Positions 1-9,204 of a DNA stretch of 64,000 bases are shown piece by piece. Each line of letters begins with the position of its first letter. The stretch's first letter is position 1. The stretch comes from an uncultured Porphyromonadaceae bacterium (lineage in GTDB: Bacteria > Bacteroidota > Bacteroidia > Bacteroidales > UBA11471). A model generated the notes under the pieces. That model was not told the DNA's origin. It saw only the letters and a list, made by a program, of their open reading frames with translations, and made no database searches. A program made the translations under genes and the position numbers. Location of the stretch: assembly GCA_900542765.1 (NCBI GenBank), contig UQOX01000001.1, forward strand, positions 66,180 to 130,179, written 5' to 3'.

Positions 1-588
1 AACGCCATCGTCATCGCCTACGAGGCAACCACCGACGCGCCCACCGTCGTGAACATGACCAACCACTCCTACTTCAACCTCTCGGGCGACCCCACCCGCA
101 CCATTCTCGACCATCTGCTCACGGTCGATGCCGACAGCTACACGCCCGTCGACAGCACTTACATGACCACGGGCGAGATAGCCCCCGTCGAAGGAACTCC
201 GATGGACTTCCGCACCGAAACGGCCGTGGGAGCCCGCCTGCATGAAAACAACGAACAGTTGAAAAACGCCAACGGCTACGACCACAACTGGGTACTGGCC
301 ACCGCCGGCGACGCCGAACGCACCGCCACCCGGCTGGTATCGCCCGAGACAGGCATCTGCCTCACCGTGCGCACCACCGAACCGGGCATACAAATCTACT
401 CGGGCAACTTCCTCGACGGCACGGTCAAAGGGAAAGGCGGCATCGTCTACAACCCCCGCACCGCCATCTGCCTCGAAACACAACACTACCCCGACAGCCC
501 CAACAAACCGCAATGGCCCTCGACCCTGCTGCGCCCCGGCGAGAAATACGAGAGCCTCTGCATCTACGGATTTTCGATTGCTGAGTAA
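1..588 (+). CDS. galM: Aldose 1-epimerase (galactose mutarotase), 5' end outside the window
   Basis: The reading frame is open from base 1 and ends at the stop at 586-588, so about 195 C-terminal residues are present. The stretch NHSYFNLSG is the conserved aldose 1-epimerase motif, followed by the family's beta-sandwich sequence with YDHNWVL, PGIQIYSGNFLDG and a final CLETQHYPDSPN. The enzyme interconverts alpha and beta anomers of aldoses; here it probably feeds the right arabinose anomer to the isomerase. It lies 31 bases upstream of a sodium/sugar symporter and heads the arabinose operon, the same order as in Bacteroides thetaiotaomicron (known from published work on its AraR regulon). Family call is firm; the sugar preference is inferred from context. 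Confidence 0.95.
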   Translation, partial: NAIVIAYEATTDAPTVVNMTNHSYFNLSGDPTRTILDHLLTVDADSYTPVDSTYMTTGEIAPVEGTPMDFRTETAVGARLHENNEQLKNANGYDHNWVLATAGDAERTATRLVSPETGICLTVRTTEPGIQIYSGNFLDGTVKGKGGIVYNPRTAICLETQHYPDSPNKPQWPSTLLRPGEKYESLCIYGFSIAE

Positions 589-619
589 CCTGTTTTTATA
601 AACCTTAAATAATCATATT

Positions 620-2317
620 GTGGAAACATTAGATTGGATTGTCATAGGGCTCTTCTGCTTAGCCCTCGTGGGCATCATCGTATGGGTGATGCGCCAGAAA
701 CAAGATGACTCGAAAGATTACTTCCTCGGTGGCCGCGACGCCACATGGATTGCCATCGGCGCCTCGATTTTCGCCTCGAACATCGGCTCCGAACACCTCA
801 TCGGCCTTGCCGGCGCCGGCGCGTCGAGCGGCATGGCCATGGCCCACTGGGAAATTCAGGGCTGGATGATATTGATACTCGGCTGGGTGTTCGTCCCGTT
901 CTACTCGCGCAGCATGGTCTACACGATGCCCGAGTTCCTCGAACGCCGCTACAACCCCCAGTCGCGCACCATACTCTCGCTCATCTCGCTCATCAGCTAT
1001 GTGCTCACCAAGGTGGCCGTGACGGTCTATGCCGGCGGACTGGTCTTCCAGCAGGTCTTCGGCATCGACACGCTGTGGGGCATCGACTTCTTCTGGATTG
1101 CCGCCATCGGCCTGGTGGTCATCACCGCCCTCTACACCATCTTCGGCGGCATGAAATCGGTACTCTACACCTCGGTGCTGCAAACCCCCATTCTCCTGCT
1201 CGGCTCGCTCATCATTTTGGTTCTCGGATTCAGGGAACTCGGCGGCTGGGACGAGATGATGCGCATTTGCAGCAACGTCACCGTCAACGACTACGGCGAC
1301 TCGATGACCGACCTCATACGCAGCAACAGCGATCCCGACTTCCCATGGTTGGGCGCACTCGTCGGCTCTTCGATTATCGGTTTCTGGTACTGGTGCACCG
1401 ACCAGTACATCGTGCAACGTGTGCTCTCGGGTAAGAACCAGAGAGAGGCCCGCCGCGGAAGCATCTTCGGCGCCTACCTCAAACTGCTGCCCGTCTTCCT
1501 CTTCCTCATTCCCGGCATGATAGCCTTTGCCCTGCACCAGAAATCGCTGGCCGCCGGCGGAGAAGGTTTCCTGCCGATGCTGGCCAACGGCATGCACAAC
1601 GCCGACGCCGCCTTCCCCACCCTCGTAGCCAAGCTGCTGCCCGCCGGCGTGAAAGGTATCGTGGTGTGCGGTATCCTGGCCGCCCTCATGAGTTCGCTGG
1701 CTTCGCTCTTCAACTCCTCGGCCATGCTCTTCACCATCGACTTCTACAAACGCTTCCGTCCCAACACGCCCGAGAAAAGACTCGTGGTGATAGGCCAGGT
1801 GGCCACCGTGGTCATCGTGCTGCTGGGCATCTTGTGGATACCCATCATGCGCAGCGTGGGCGACGTGCTCTATGCCTACCTGCAAGATGTGCAGTCGGTA
1901 CTGGCTCCCGGTATCGCCGCCGCCTTCCTCCTCGGTATCTGCTGGAAACGCGCTTCGGCCAAGGGCGGCATGTGGGGATTGCTCGCCGGCATGATTATCG
2001 GCCTCACCCGCCTCGGCGCCAAGGTCTACTACTCCACCGCAGGAGCCGCAGCCGGCGACAGCCTCTTCAAGTACCTCTTCTACGACCTCAACTGGCTCTT
2101 CTTCTGCGGCTGGATGTTCCTCTTCTGCCTCCTCGTGGTCATCGTGGTGAGCTACTGCACGCAGGCTCCTTCGGAAGAGAAAATCAAGGGGTTGGTATTC
2201 GGAACGGCCAGCAAGGAACAACTGGCCGAAACCCGGGCCAGCTGGAACAAGTGGGACATCATTCACACTTGCATCATTATAGCCATTACCGCCGCATTCT
2301 ACTGGTATTTCTGGTAA
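620..2317 (+). CDS. araP: Sodium:solute symporter (SSS/SGLT family), probable L-arabinose transporter
   Basis: This 565-residue polytopic membrane protein has the SSS-family order: an N-terminal helix, then KDYFLGGRDATW, then FASNIGSEHLIGLAG (sodium/substrate site region), and about 14 hydrophobic segments ending at the C terminus. The chosen start is a GTG at 620; the next in-frame ATG (codon 24) would delete the first membrane helix. It sits between galM and araR in the arabinose operon, so L-arabinose uptake with sodium is the likely role. Substrate assignment is inference from neighbours; SSS proteins cannot be assigned to sugars by sequence alone. No ABC-type arabinose importer is present in the window. 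Confidence 0.9.
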   Translation: METLDWIVIGLFCLALVGIIVWVMRQKQDDSKDYFLGGRDATWIAIGASIFASNIGSEHLIGLAGAGASSGMAMAHWEIQGWMILILGWVFVPFYSRSMVYTMPEFLERRYNPQSRTILSLISLISYVLTKVAVTVYAGGLVFQQVFGIDTLWGIDFFWIAAIGLVVITALYTIFGGMKSVLYTSVLQTPILLLGSLIILVLGFRELGGWDEMMRICSNVTVNDYGDSMTDLIRSNSDPDFPWLGALVGSSIIGFWYWCTDQYIVQRVLSGKNQREARRGSIFGAYLKLLPVFLFLIPGMIAFALHQKSLAAGGEGFLPMLANGMHNADAAFPTLVAKLLPAGVKGIVVCGILAALMSSLASLFNSSAMLFTIDFYKRFRPNTPEKRLVVIGQVATVVIVLLGILWIPIMRSVGDVLYAYLQDVQSVLAPGIAAAFLLGICWKRASAKGGMWGLLAGMIIGLTRLGAKVYYSTAGAAAGDSLFKYLFYDLNWLFFCGWMFLFCLLVVIVVSYCTQAPSEEKIKGLVFGTASKEQLAETRASWNKWDIIHTCIIIAITAAFYWYFW

Positions 2318-2375
2318 AACAACAATCCCTGCCGCACCCGTGACAAACCGTGTGGCAGGGGTGCAACAACAAACT

Positions 2376-3053
2376 ATGTCGTACTATCATTCCGAAATCA
2401 AACACTACGTCGCCGTGGACTGCGTCATCTTCGGTTTCCAGCAAGGGTCGCTCAACCTGCTGCTGCTCAAACGCAAGATGGAACCGGCCCAAGGGCAATG
2501 GTCGCTGATGGGGGGATTCGTGCGCGAAGGCGAGAGTGTCGATGACGCGGCCAAGCGGGTCTTGGCCGAACTCACCGGCCTCGAAAACGTCTACATGGAG
2601 CAGGTACACACGTTCGGCGCCATCAATCGCGACCCCGGCGAACGCGTCATATCGGTCGTCTACTACGCCCTCATCAACATCGACGAATACGACCGCGAAC
2701 TGGTGCACGAACATAACGCCTACTGGGTCAACATCGACGAAGTTCCGCCCCTCATCTTCGACCACGAAGAGATGGTGGCACAGGCCCGGGAAAAGATGAA
2801 ACAGAAAGCGGCCCGGGAACCGATAGGCTTCAACCTGCTGCCCAAGCTGTTCACCCTCACCCGCCTGCAAAGCCTCTATGAGGCCATCTACGGCGAGACC
2901 ATCGACAAACGCAACTTCCGCAAACGGGTAGCCGAGATGGACTGCATCGAGAAAACCGACAAAATCGACAAGGAATCGTCGAAACGGGGCGCCTCGCTCT
3001 ACCAGTTCAACGCCAACGTATATAACCGAACCAACACGAAATTCAAACTTTAA
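2376..3053 (+). CDS. araR: AraR-type regulator: degenerate Nudix domain plus winged helix
   Basis: This 225-residue protein has an N-terminal Nudix-like domain (about residues 10-140) and a C-terminal winged-helix region (about 150-225) of the NrtR/AraR type. In the Nudix box (residues 47-69) the Gly and first Glu are kept, but the two Glu residues of the REUxEE core are Val and Leu (RVLAELTGL), so hydrolase activity is unlikely and the domain should act as a sensor. The known B. thetaiotaomicron AraR has this architecture and responds to L-arabinose. The ATG at 2376 is preferred over an in-frame GTG at 2340, because homologues begin a few residues before the first Nudix strand. It lies inside the operon it presumably controls. 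Confidence 0.9.
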   Translation: MSYYHSEIKHYVAVDCVIFGFQQGSLNLLLLKRKMEPAQGQWSLMGGFVREGESVDDAAKRVLAELTGLENVYMEQVHTFGAINRDPGERVISVVYYALINIDEYDRELVHEHNAYWVNIDEVPPLIFDHEEMVAQAREKMKQKAAREPIGFNLLPKLFTLTRLQSLYEAIYGETIDKRNFRKRVAEMDCIEKTDKIDKESSKRGASLYQFNANVYNRTNTKFKL

Positions 3054-3065
3054 AAACATACCGCT

Positions 3066-3755
3066 ATGTTAGAAGCTCTGAAAGAAAAAGTATTCCGTGC
3101 CAACCTCGACCTGGTCAAGCACGGGCTGGTCATTTTCACCTGGGGAAACGTCTCGGCCATCGACCGGGAGAGCAACCTGGTTGTCATCAAGCCTTCGGGC
3201 GTAAGTTATGAAACGATGGTGGCCGCCGACATGGTGGTGGTCGACCTCGATGGCAACATCATCGAAGGCGGCCTGCGTCCATCGTCCGATACCCCCACGC
3301 ACCTCATGCTCTACAAAGCCTTCGACGGCATCGGAGGCATCGTGCACACCCACTCGACCTACGCCACCGCCTGGGCACAAGCCGGCCGCGACATTCCCAA
3401 CATCGGGACGACACACGCCGACTACTTCCACGATGCCATACCCTGCACCGACGAGATGTCGCGCGCCGAGGTCGAAGGGAACTATGAAAAAGAGACCGGC
3501 CGCGTCATCATCAGATGCTTTAAAAACATCGATCCCCTGCACACGCCGGGCGCCCTCGTGCGCAACCACGGGCCCTTTGCCTGGGGCAAAGACGCCGCCG
3601 ACGCCGTACACAACGCCGTGGTGATGGAACAGGTTGCCCAGATGGCCTACCTCTCCTACCAAATCAATCCCGAGCTCACGATGAACCCGCTGCTCGTCGA
3701 GAAACATTTCAGCCGCAAGCATGGCCCCAACGCCTACTACGGGCAGAAAAAATAA
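3066..3755 (+). CDS. araD: L-ribulose-5-phosphate 4-epimerase
   Basis: This 229-residue class II aldolase/epimerase matches the usual AraD length. Visible motifs are TWGNVSA near the N terminus, KPSG and SSDTPTH for phosphate/substrate binding, and the zinc-binding HTHSTYAT segment, with a further RNHGPFAWG near residue 163. It converts L-ribulose 5-phosphate to D-xylulose 5-phosphate, the last arabinose-specific step, in the cytoplasm. It starts 12 bases after araR and ends 34 bases before araA, so it is cotranscribed. The family could also include fuculose aldolases, but the araA and araB neighbours settle the assignment. Confidence 0.97.
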   Translation: MLEALKEKVFRANLDLVKHGLVIFTWGNVSAIDRESNLVVIKPSGVSYETMVAADMVVVDLDGNIIEGGLRPSSDTPTHLMLYKAFDGIGGIVHTHSTYATAWAQAGRDIPNIGTTHADYFHDAIPCTDEMSRAEVEGNYEKETGRVIIRCFKNIDPLHTPGALVRNHGPFAWGKDAADAVHNAVVMEQVAQMAYLSYQINPELTMNPLLVEKHFSRKHGPNAYYGQKK

Positions 3756-3789
3756 CCTCATGTATCAACAAACAAAAAAATAACACGCT

Positions 3790-5295
3790 ATGAAAGGATT
3801 TGAAAATTTTGAAGTCTGGTTTGTCACCGGCGCCCAACTGCTTTACGGAGGCGATGCCGTCATCGCCGTCGACGCCCACTCCAACGAAATGGTAAAGGGG
3901 CTCAACGAATCGGGCAACCTGCCCGTAAAAGTCGTCTACAAAGGCACCGTCAATTCGGCCCGCGAAGTGACCGACACGCTCAAAGCCGCCAACAACGACC
4001 CGCGCTGCATCGGCGTCATCACCTGGATGCACACCTTCTCGCCGGCCAAGATGTGGATACACGGCCTGCAAGAGCTGCGCAAACCGTTGCTGCACTTCCA
4101 CACCCAGTTCAACAAGGAGATTCCCTGGGAGACCATGGACATGGACTTCATGAACCTCAACCAGTCGGCACACGGCGACCGCGAATTCGGACACATCGTC
4201 ACCCGCATGCGCAAAAACCGCAAAGTGGTCGTAGGCCACTGGCAAGACCCCGCCGCACAAGCCAAAATCGCCGTGTGGATGCGGGTAGCCGCCGCCTGGG
4301 CCGACGCACAGGACATGCGCATCATTCGCTTCGGCGACCAGATGAACAACGTGGCCGTGACCGACGGCGACAAGGTCGAGGCCGAAATGCGGCTGGGCTA
4401 TCATGTCGACTACTATCCCATTGCCGACCTCGTGGCCGTGCAAGACCAGGTAACCGACGCCGAAGTCGACGCCCTCGTGGCCGAATACGAGAAAGAGTAT
4501 GACCTCGCCCCCAACTGCCAGGCCGGCGGCAAAGACCGCCAGCAGGTGCGCAACGCCGCCCGTGAGGAGATAGCCCTGCGCCGCTTCCTCGAAGCCAAAG
4601 GGGCCAAAGCCTTCACCACCAACTTCGACGACCTCGCCGGCGTAGACCAACTTCCCGGCCTCGCCTGCCAACGCCTCATGGCCGAAGGCTACGGTTTCGG
4701 CGCCGAAGGCGACTGGAAGACGGCCGCCCTCTACCGCACCATGTGGTTCATGGGTCAGGGGCTGCCCCGCGGCTGCTCGTTCCTCGAAGACTACACCCTC
4801 AACTTCGACGGCGAGAAGAGCGCCATACTGCAAGCCCACATGCTCGAAGTGTGCCCCCTCATCGCCGAGCACAAACCCAAACTCGAAGTGCACCCTCTCG
4901 GCATCGGCGGCAAGAACGACCCCGCCCGCCTCGTCTTCACCTCGAAACAGGGAGCCGGCGTCGCCGCCACGATTGTCGACATGGGCAACCGCTTCCGCCT
5001 CATCGTCAACGAAGTCGACTGCATCAAGTCGAAAGAGCTGCCCAAGCTGCCGGTCGCTTCGGCGCTGTGGATTCCGCGTCCCAGCTTTGAAGTAGGTGCA
5101 GCCGCCTGGATTCTGGCCGGAGGCACCCACCACACCTCGTTCTCCTACGACCTCACCACCGAATACCTCGAAGATTATGCCGACATCGCCGGCATCGAAC
5201 TGGTTGTCATCGACGCCAACACGACCATTCCGCAATTCAAGAAAGAGTTGCGCCTCAACGAGATTTACTACATGCTCAACAAAGCCCTCTGCTAA
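3790..5295 (+). CDS. araA: L-arabinose isomerase
   Basis: At 501 residues this is the normal length for AraA. Conserved features include VTGAQLLYG at the N terminus, CIGVITWMHTFSPAKMW, the metal-binding Glu in YGFGAEGDWKTA, the second Glu in EDYTLNF, and the His residues in HPLGIGGKNDPARLVF and GGTHHTSFS. It isomerises L-arabinose to L-ribulose with Mn2+. The ATG at 3790 follows an A-rich spacer. It is the central gene of the operon, six bases before araB. Confidence 0.98.
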   Translation: MKGFENFEVWFVTGAQLLYGGDAVIAVDAHSNEMVKGLNESGNLPVKVVYKGTVNSAREVTDTLKAANNDPRCIGVITWMHTFSPAKMWIHGLQELRKPLLHFHTQFNKEIPWETMDMDFMNLNQSAHGDREFGHIVTRMRKNRKVVVGHWQDPAAQAKIAVWMRVAAAWADAQDMRIIRFGDQMNNVAVTDGDKVEAEMRLGYHVDYYPIADLVAVQDQVTDAEVDALVAEYEKEYDLAPNCQAGGKDRQQVRNAAREEIALRRFLEAKGAKAFTTNFDDLAGVDQLPGLACQRLMAEGYGFGAEGDWKTAALYRTMWFMGQGLPRGCSFLEDYTLNFDGEKSAILQAHMLEVCPLIAEHKPKLEVHPLGIGGKNDPARLVFTSKQGAGVAATIVDMGNRFRLIVNEVDCIKSKELPKLPVASALWIPRPSFEVGAAAWILAGGTHHTSFSYDLTTEYLEDYADIAGIELVVIDANTTIPQFKKELRLNEIYYMLNKALC

Positions 5296-5301
5296 AACCG
5301 A

Positions 5302-6978
5302 ATGATTATGAGTAAATATGTCATAGGACTCGACTACGGCAGCGACTCGGCCCGGGCCATCGTCGTCGATGCAGCCACCGGTCGGCAGCTGGCCTCGTCG
5401 GTCAAATACTATCCCCGTTGGAAAGCGGGAAAATACTGCGACCCCGCCGCCAACCAATATCGCCAGCACCCGCTCGATTATATCGAGGTGCTCGAATCCT
5501 CGGTGCGCGAAGCACTTGCCGCCTGCCCCGCCGGAACGGCGGAGCAGGTGGTGGGCATCGCCTTCGACACGACAGGCAGCACGCCGGCCTTCACCGACGA
5601 AAGCGGCACGCCGCTGGCACTCCTGCCCGAGTTTGCCGAGAACCCCAACGCCATGTTTGTCTTGTGGAAAGACCACACCGCCGTGAAAGAGGCCGCCGAG
5701 GTCAACGACCTCGCCCGTCGCTGGCACACCGACTACACTTCCTATGAAGGAGGCATCTACTCCTCGGAGTGGTTTTGGGCCAAAGCCCTCCACATCTTGC
5801 GCGAAGACCCGCAAGTGCGGGCCAAAGCCTACTCCATCGTGGAATATTGCGATTGGCTGCCGGCCCTCATCACCGGCGTGAAACACAGCCGTGACATCGT
5901 GCGCAGCCGCTGCGCCGGCGGCCACAAAGCCATGTGGCACGAGAGCTGGGGCGGACTGCCCGACGAGGAGTTTCTCACCACGCTCGACCCGCTGCTGGCC
6001 GGATTCCGCAGCCGCCTTTTCGACAAGACCGAGACAGCCGACAAACCGGTAGGCACCCTCTCGCCCGAGTGGGCCGGGAGGCTGGGACTGTCGACCGACG
6101 TCGTCGTGGCCGGCGGAGCCTTCGACTGCCACATGGGCGCCGTGGGAGCCAACATCGCCCCGCACACCTTCGTGCGTGTCATCGGCACCTCGACCTGCGA
6201 CGTGATGGTCGTCCCCTATGAAGAGATTGGCGACAAACTCATTCGGGGCATCTGCGGCCAGGTCGACGGCTCGGTCATTCCCGGCATGATAGGTCTCGAA
6301 GCCGGCCAATCGAGTTTCGGCGACGTCTACGCCTGGTTCAAACGAGTGCTCGAATATCCGCTCCGTGAGATATTGGCCAAATCGGAAATCATCGACGAGG
6401 CCACCAAGGAAAAACTCATCGCCGAAACGGCCGACCAAATCATTCCCCGCCTCACCGCCGAGGCCGAGAAACTGCCCGTCGACGAGAACGCCCTCCTCGC
6501 CACCGACTGGCTCAACGGCCGCCGCACCCCCGATGCCAACCAGCTGCTCAAAGGCACCTTGACGGGAATCACCCTCGGCAGCGACGCACCGCGCATCTTC
6601 CGGGCCCTGGTCGAGGCTACGGCGTTCGGCTCGCGAGCCATCATCGAGCGGTTCCGCAGCGAAGGCGTGCGCATCGACCACGTCATCGGCATCGGTGGCA
6701 TCGCCCTGAAATCGCCCTTTGTGATGCAAACCCTCAGCGACGTGCTCGACATGCCCATCAAGGTATGCCGCACCGACCAGGCCTGCGCCCTCGGCGCCGC
6801 CATGTTCGCCGCCACGGCCGCCGGCCTCTACCCCACCGTCGAAGCCGCACAGGCCGCCATGAACTCGGGATATGCCGCCGAATACCGTCCAAACGCAAAT
6901 AATGCAGTCAAATATCAAAAGATATACGAAAAATATTGTAATTTAGGGGCGTTTACCGAAAAAGAACTTTTTGCGTAA
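5302..6978 (+). CDS. araB: L-ribulokinase
   Basis: This FGGY-family kinase has 558 residues. The N-terminal ATPase-fold phosphate-1 segment is GLDYGSDSARAIVVDA. Further features are IAFDTTGSTP, the AGGAFDCHMGAVGA region and the C-terminal IGGIALKSPFVMQ nucleotide-binding segment. It phosphorylates L-ribulose to L-ribulose 5-phosphate. Two ATGs in frame (5302 and 5308) are possible starts; the second gives MSKYVIGLDYG and is equally credible. It follows araA by six bases and precedes tkt by 26 bases. D-ribulose or xylulose kinase activity is the alternative for the family, but the arabinose neighbours favour araB. Confidence 0.97.
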   Translation: MIMSKYVIGLDYGSDSARAIVVDAATGRQLASSVKYYPRWKAGKYCDPAANQYRQHPLDYIEVLESSVREALAACPAGTAEQVVGIAFDTTGSTPAFTDESGTPLALLPEFAENPNAMFVLWKDHTAVKEAAEVNDLARRWHTDYTSYEGGIYSSEWFWAKALHILREDPQVRAKAYSIVEYCDWLPALITGVKHSRDIVRSRCAGGHKAMWHESWGGLPDEEFLTTLDPLLAGFRSRLFDKTETADKPVGTLSPEWAGRLGLSTDVVVAGGAFDCHMGAVGANIAPHTFVRVIGTSTCDVMVVPYEEIGDKLIRGICGQVDGSVIPGMIGLEAGQSSFGDVYAWFKRVLEYPLREILAKSEIIDEATKEKLIAETADQIIPRLTAEAEKLPVDENALLATDWLNGRRTPDANQLLKGTLTGITLGSDAPRIFRALVEATAFGSRAIIERFRSEGVRIDHVIGIGGIALKSPFVMQTLSDVLDMPIKVCRTDQACALGAAMFAATAAGLYPTVEAAQAAMNSGYAAEYRPNANNAVKYQKIYEKYCNLGAFTEKELFA

Positions 6979-7004
6979 GACTAAAATACAAAAACAAATA
7001 TCTG

Positions 7005-9014
7005 ATGGACAACAAAGTAACTAATCTCGCAGCCGACAACATACGCATATTGGCTGCCTCAATGGTCGAAAAAGCCAACTCGGGACACCCCGGAGGAGCC
7101 ATGGGTGGCGCCGACTTCGTCAACGTACTCTTCTCGGAGTATCTCGTGTATGACCCCGAAAATCCCCGTTGGGAAGGACGCGACCGCTTCTTCCTCGACC
7201 CGGGACACATGTCGCCCATGCTCTACTCGGTGCTGGCCCTCACCGGCAAATTCACGATGGAAGAGTTGAGCCAGTTCCGCCAATGGGACAGCCCCACGCC
7301 GGGTCACCCCGAAGTGAACGTCATGCGCGGCATCGAAAACACCTCGGGCCCGCTGGGTCAAGGCCATACCTTTGCCGTGGGAGCCGCCATCGCCGCCAAA
7401 TTCCTCAAAGCCCGCCTCGGTGAAGTGATGAACCAGACGATATATGCCTACATCTCCGACGGTGGCGTGCAGGAAGAAATCTCGCAGGGAGCCGGCCGTC
7501 TGGCAGGACACCTCGGCCTCGACAACCTCATCATGTTCTACGACTCCAACGACATACAGCTCTCGACGGCCACCAACGCCGTGACCAGCGAGAATGTCGC
7601 CCAAAAATACGAGGCATGGGGCTGGAAAGTCATCTCCATCAACGGCAACGACCCCGACGAGATACGTTGCGCCCTCAACCAGGCCCGGGAGGTGAAGGGA
7701 CAACCCACCCTCATCATCGGCAAGACCGTCATGGGCAAAGGCGCCCGCAAGGCCGACGGCAGCAGCTACGAAAACAACTGCGCCACACACGGTGCACCCC
7801 TGGGTGGTGACGCCTATGTCAACACCATCAAGAACCTCGGCGGAGACCCCGAAAATCCCTTCCAAATCTTCCCCGAAGTGCAAGCCCTCTACGCCGCCCG
7901 CGCCGAAGAACTCAAAAAAATCGTCGCCGAGCGCTACGCCGCCCGTGACGCCTGGGCCAAGGCCAATCCCGAACTGGCCGCCAAGATGGAAAGCTGGTTT
8001 GCCGGGAAAGCCCCCGTCGTAAACTGGGACGCCATCGAGCAAAAAGCCGGCGCCGCCACACGCGCCGCCTCGGCCACGGTACTCGGAGCGCTGGCCACAC
8101 AGGTAGAGAACATGATTGTCGCCTCGGCCGACCTCTCCAACTCCGACAAGACCGACGGCTTCCTCAAAAAGACCCACGCCTTCACCCGCGACGACTTCTC
8201 GGGAGCCTTTCTCCAAGCCGGCGTGTCGGAGCTCACCATGGCCTGCTGCGCCATAGGCATGGCCCTGCACGGCGGTGTGATACCGGCCTGCGCCACCTTC
8301 TTCGTCTTCTCCGACTACATGAAACCGGCCGCCCGCATGGCTGCCCTCATGGAGACCCCCGTGAAGTTCATCTGGACACACGACGCCTTCCGTGTCGGTG
8401 AAGACGGCCCCACCCACGAACCGGTAGAACAGGAAGCCCAAATCCGCCTCCTCGAAAAACTCAAAAACCACAAGGGACACAACTCGATGCTGGTACTCCG
8501 CCCGGCCGACGCCGAAGAAACCACCGTCGCCTGGCGACTGGCCATGGAAAACACCACCACGCCCACGGCACTCATCTTCTCGCGACAGAACATCGCCAAC
8601 CTGCCCGCCGGTAACGATTACAGCCTCGTAGCCAAAGGTGCCTACATCGTGGCCGGCTCCGATGCCGACCCCGACGTGGTGCTGGTGGCCTCGGGTTCGG
8701 AAGTATCGACCCTCGTGGCCGGTGCCGAAAAACTCCGCGCCGAAGGCATCAAGGTGCGCATCGTGTCGGCTCCGTCGGAAGGTCTCTTCCGCACCCAGAG
8801 CAAAGAATACCAGGAATCTGTCATCCCGGCAGGAGCCAAAGTATTCGGCCTCACCGCCGGACTGCCCGTCACCCTCGAAGGGCTGGTCGGCGCCAACGGC
8901 AAGGTGTTCGGTCTCGAATCGTTCGGCTTCTCGGCTCCCTACAAGGTACTCGACGAGAAGCTCGGCTTCACCGCACAAAACGTTTACGACCAAGTAAAAG
9001 CATTGCTGGCCTAA
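7005..9014 (+). CDS. tkt: Transketolase
   Basis: This is a full-length, single-chain transketolase of 669 residues. Conserved segments are SGHPGGAMGGADF, GPLGQGHTFAVGAA, the thiamine-diphosphate motif starting ISDGGVQEE, and HDAFRVGEDGPTHEPVEQ in the pyrimidine domain. It moves two-carbon units between pentose and triose/hexose phosphates. It is the last gene before a strong terminator and lies 26 bases after araB, so xylulose 5-phosphate made by AraD is handed directly to the pentose phosphate pathway. A transketolase also accompanies the arabinose genes in B. thetaiotaomicron (established knowledge). Confidence 0.97.
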   Translation: MDNKVTNLAADNIRILAASMVEKANSGHPGGAMGGADFVNVLFSEYLVYDPENPRWEGRDRFFLDPGHMSPMLYSVLALTGKFTMEELSQFRQWDSPTPGHPEVNVMRGIENTSGPLGQGHTFAVGAAIAAKFLKARLGEVMNQTIYAYISDGGVQEEISQGAGRLAGHLGLDNLIMFYDSNDIQLSTATNAVTSENVAQKYEAWGWKVISINGNDPDEIRCALNQAREVKGQPTLIIGKTVMGKGARKADGSSYENNCATHGAPLGGDAYVNTIKNLGGDPENPFQIFPEVQALYAARAEELKKIVAERYAARDAWAKANPELAAKMESWFAGKAPVVNWDAIEQKAGAATRAASATVLGALATQVENMIVASADLSNSDKTDGFLKKTHAFTRDDFSGAFLQAGVSELTMACCAIGMALHGGVIPACATFFVFSDYMKPAARMAALMETPVKFIWTHDAFRVGEDGPTHEPVEQEAQIRLLEKLKNHKGHNSMLVLRPADAEETTVAWRLAMENTTTPTALIFSRQNIANLPAGNDYSLVAKGAYIVAGSDADPDVVLVASGSEVSTLVAGAEKLRAEGIKVRIVSAPSEGLFRTQSKEYQESVIPAGAKVFGLTAGLPVTLEGLVGANGKVFGLESFGFSAPYKVLDEKLGFTAQNVYDQVKALLA

Positions 9015-9035
9015 TCGCCCGTAATCCCCCTCTTC

Positions 9036-9073
9036 AAAAAAGCCTGTCGGCACATGTGCCGACAGGCTTTTTT
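9036..9073 (+). terminator. Intrinsic terminator of the arabinose operon
   Basis: A perfect inverted repeat begins with AAGCCTGTCGGCAC and reads back through GTGCCGACAGGCTT, with an A run before it and a T run after it. It lies 21 bases after the tkt stop. Because of the flanking A and T runs it could terminate in both directions. Confidence 0.92.
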
Positions 9074-9151
9074 CGATATTCCTCACATACGGCGCAAAAA
9101 TCCTCCTAAGAAATGAAAAAGTCCACATGGAAGATAAAAAAACAACCGTTC

Positions 9152-9183
9152 TTTGCAGGCAACGTGACTTTTCGTTATTTTTG
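9152..9183 (+). promoter_or_regulatory. Bacteroides-type promoter of the GH3 gene
   Basis: TTTG at 9152-9155 is followed after 20 bases by TATTTTTG at 9176-9183, matching the Bacteroidetes sigma-ABfr consensus TTTG-N19-21-TAnnTTTG. The expected transcription start is near 9190, 15 bases before the ATG at 9205. This also argues against the longer reading from an ATG at 9127. Confidence 0.8.
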
Positions 9184-9204
9184 TTCAAATTCCATACAAG
9201 AACC

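Noticed and set aside
3709..6918. A very long minus-strand open frame opposite araA and araB
   Set aside because: Its translation is low-complexity (Gly, His, Val and Asp rich) and mirrors well-supported genes on the plus strand. Strong third-position G/C creates such antisense frames.
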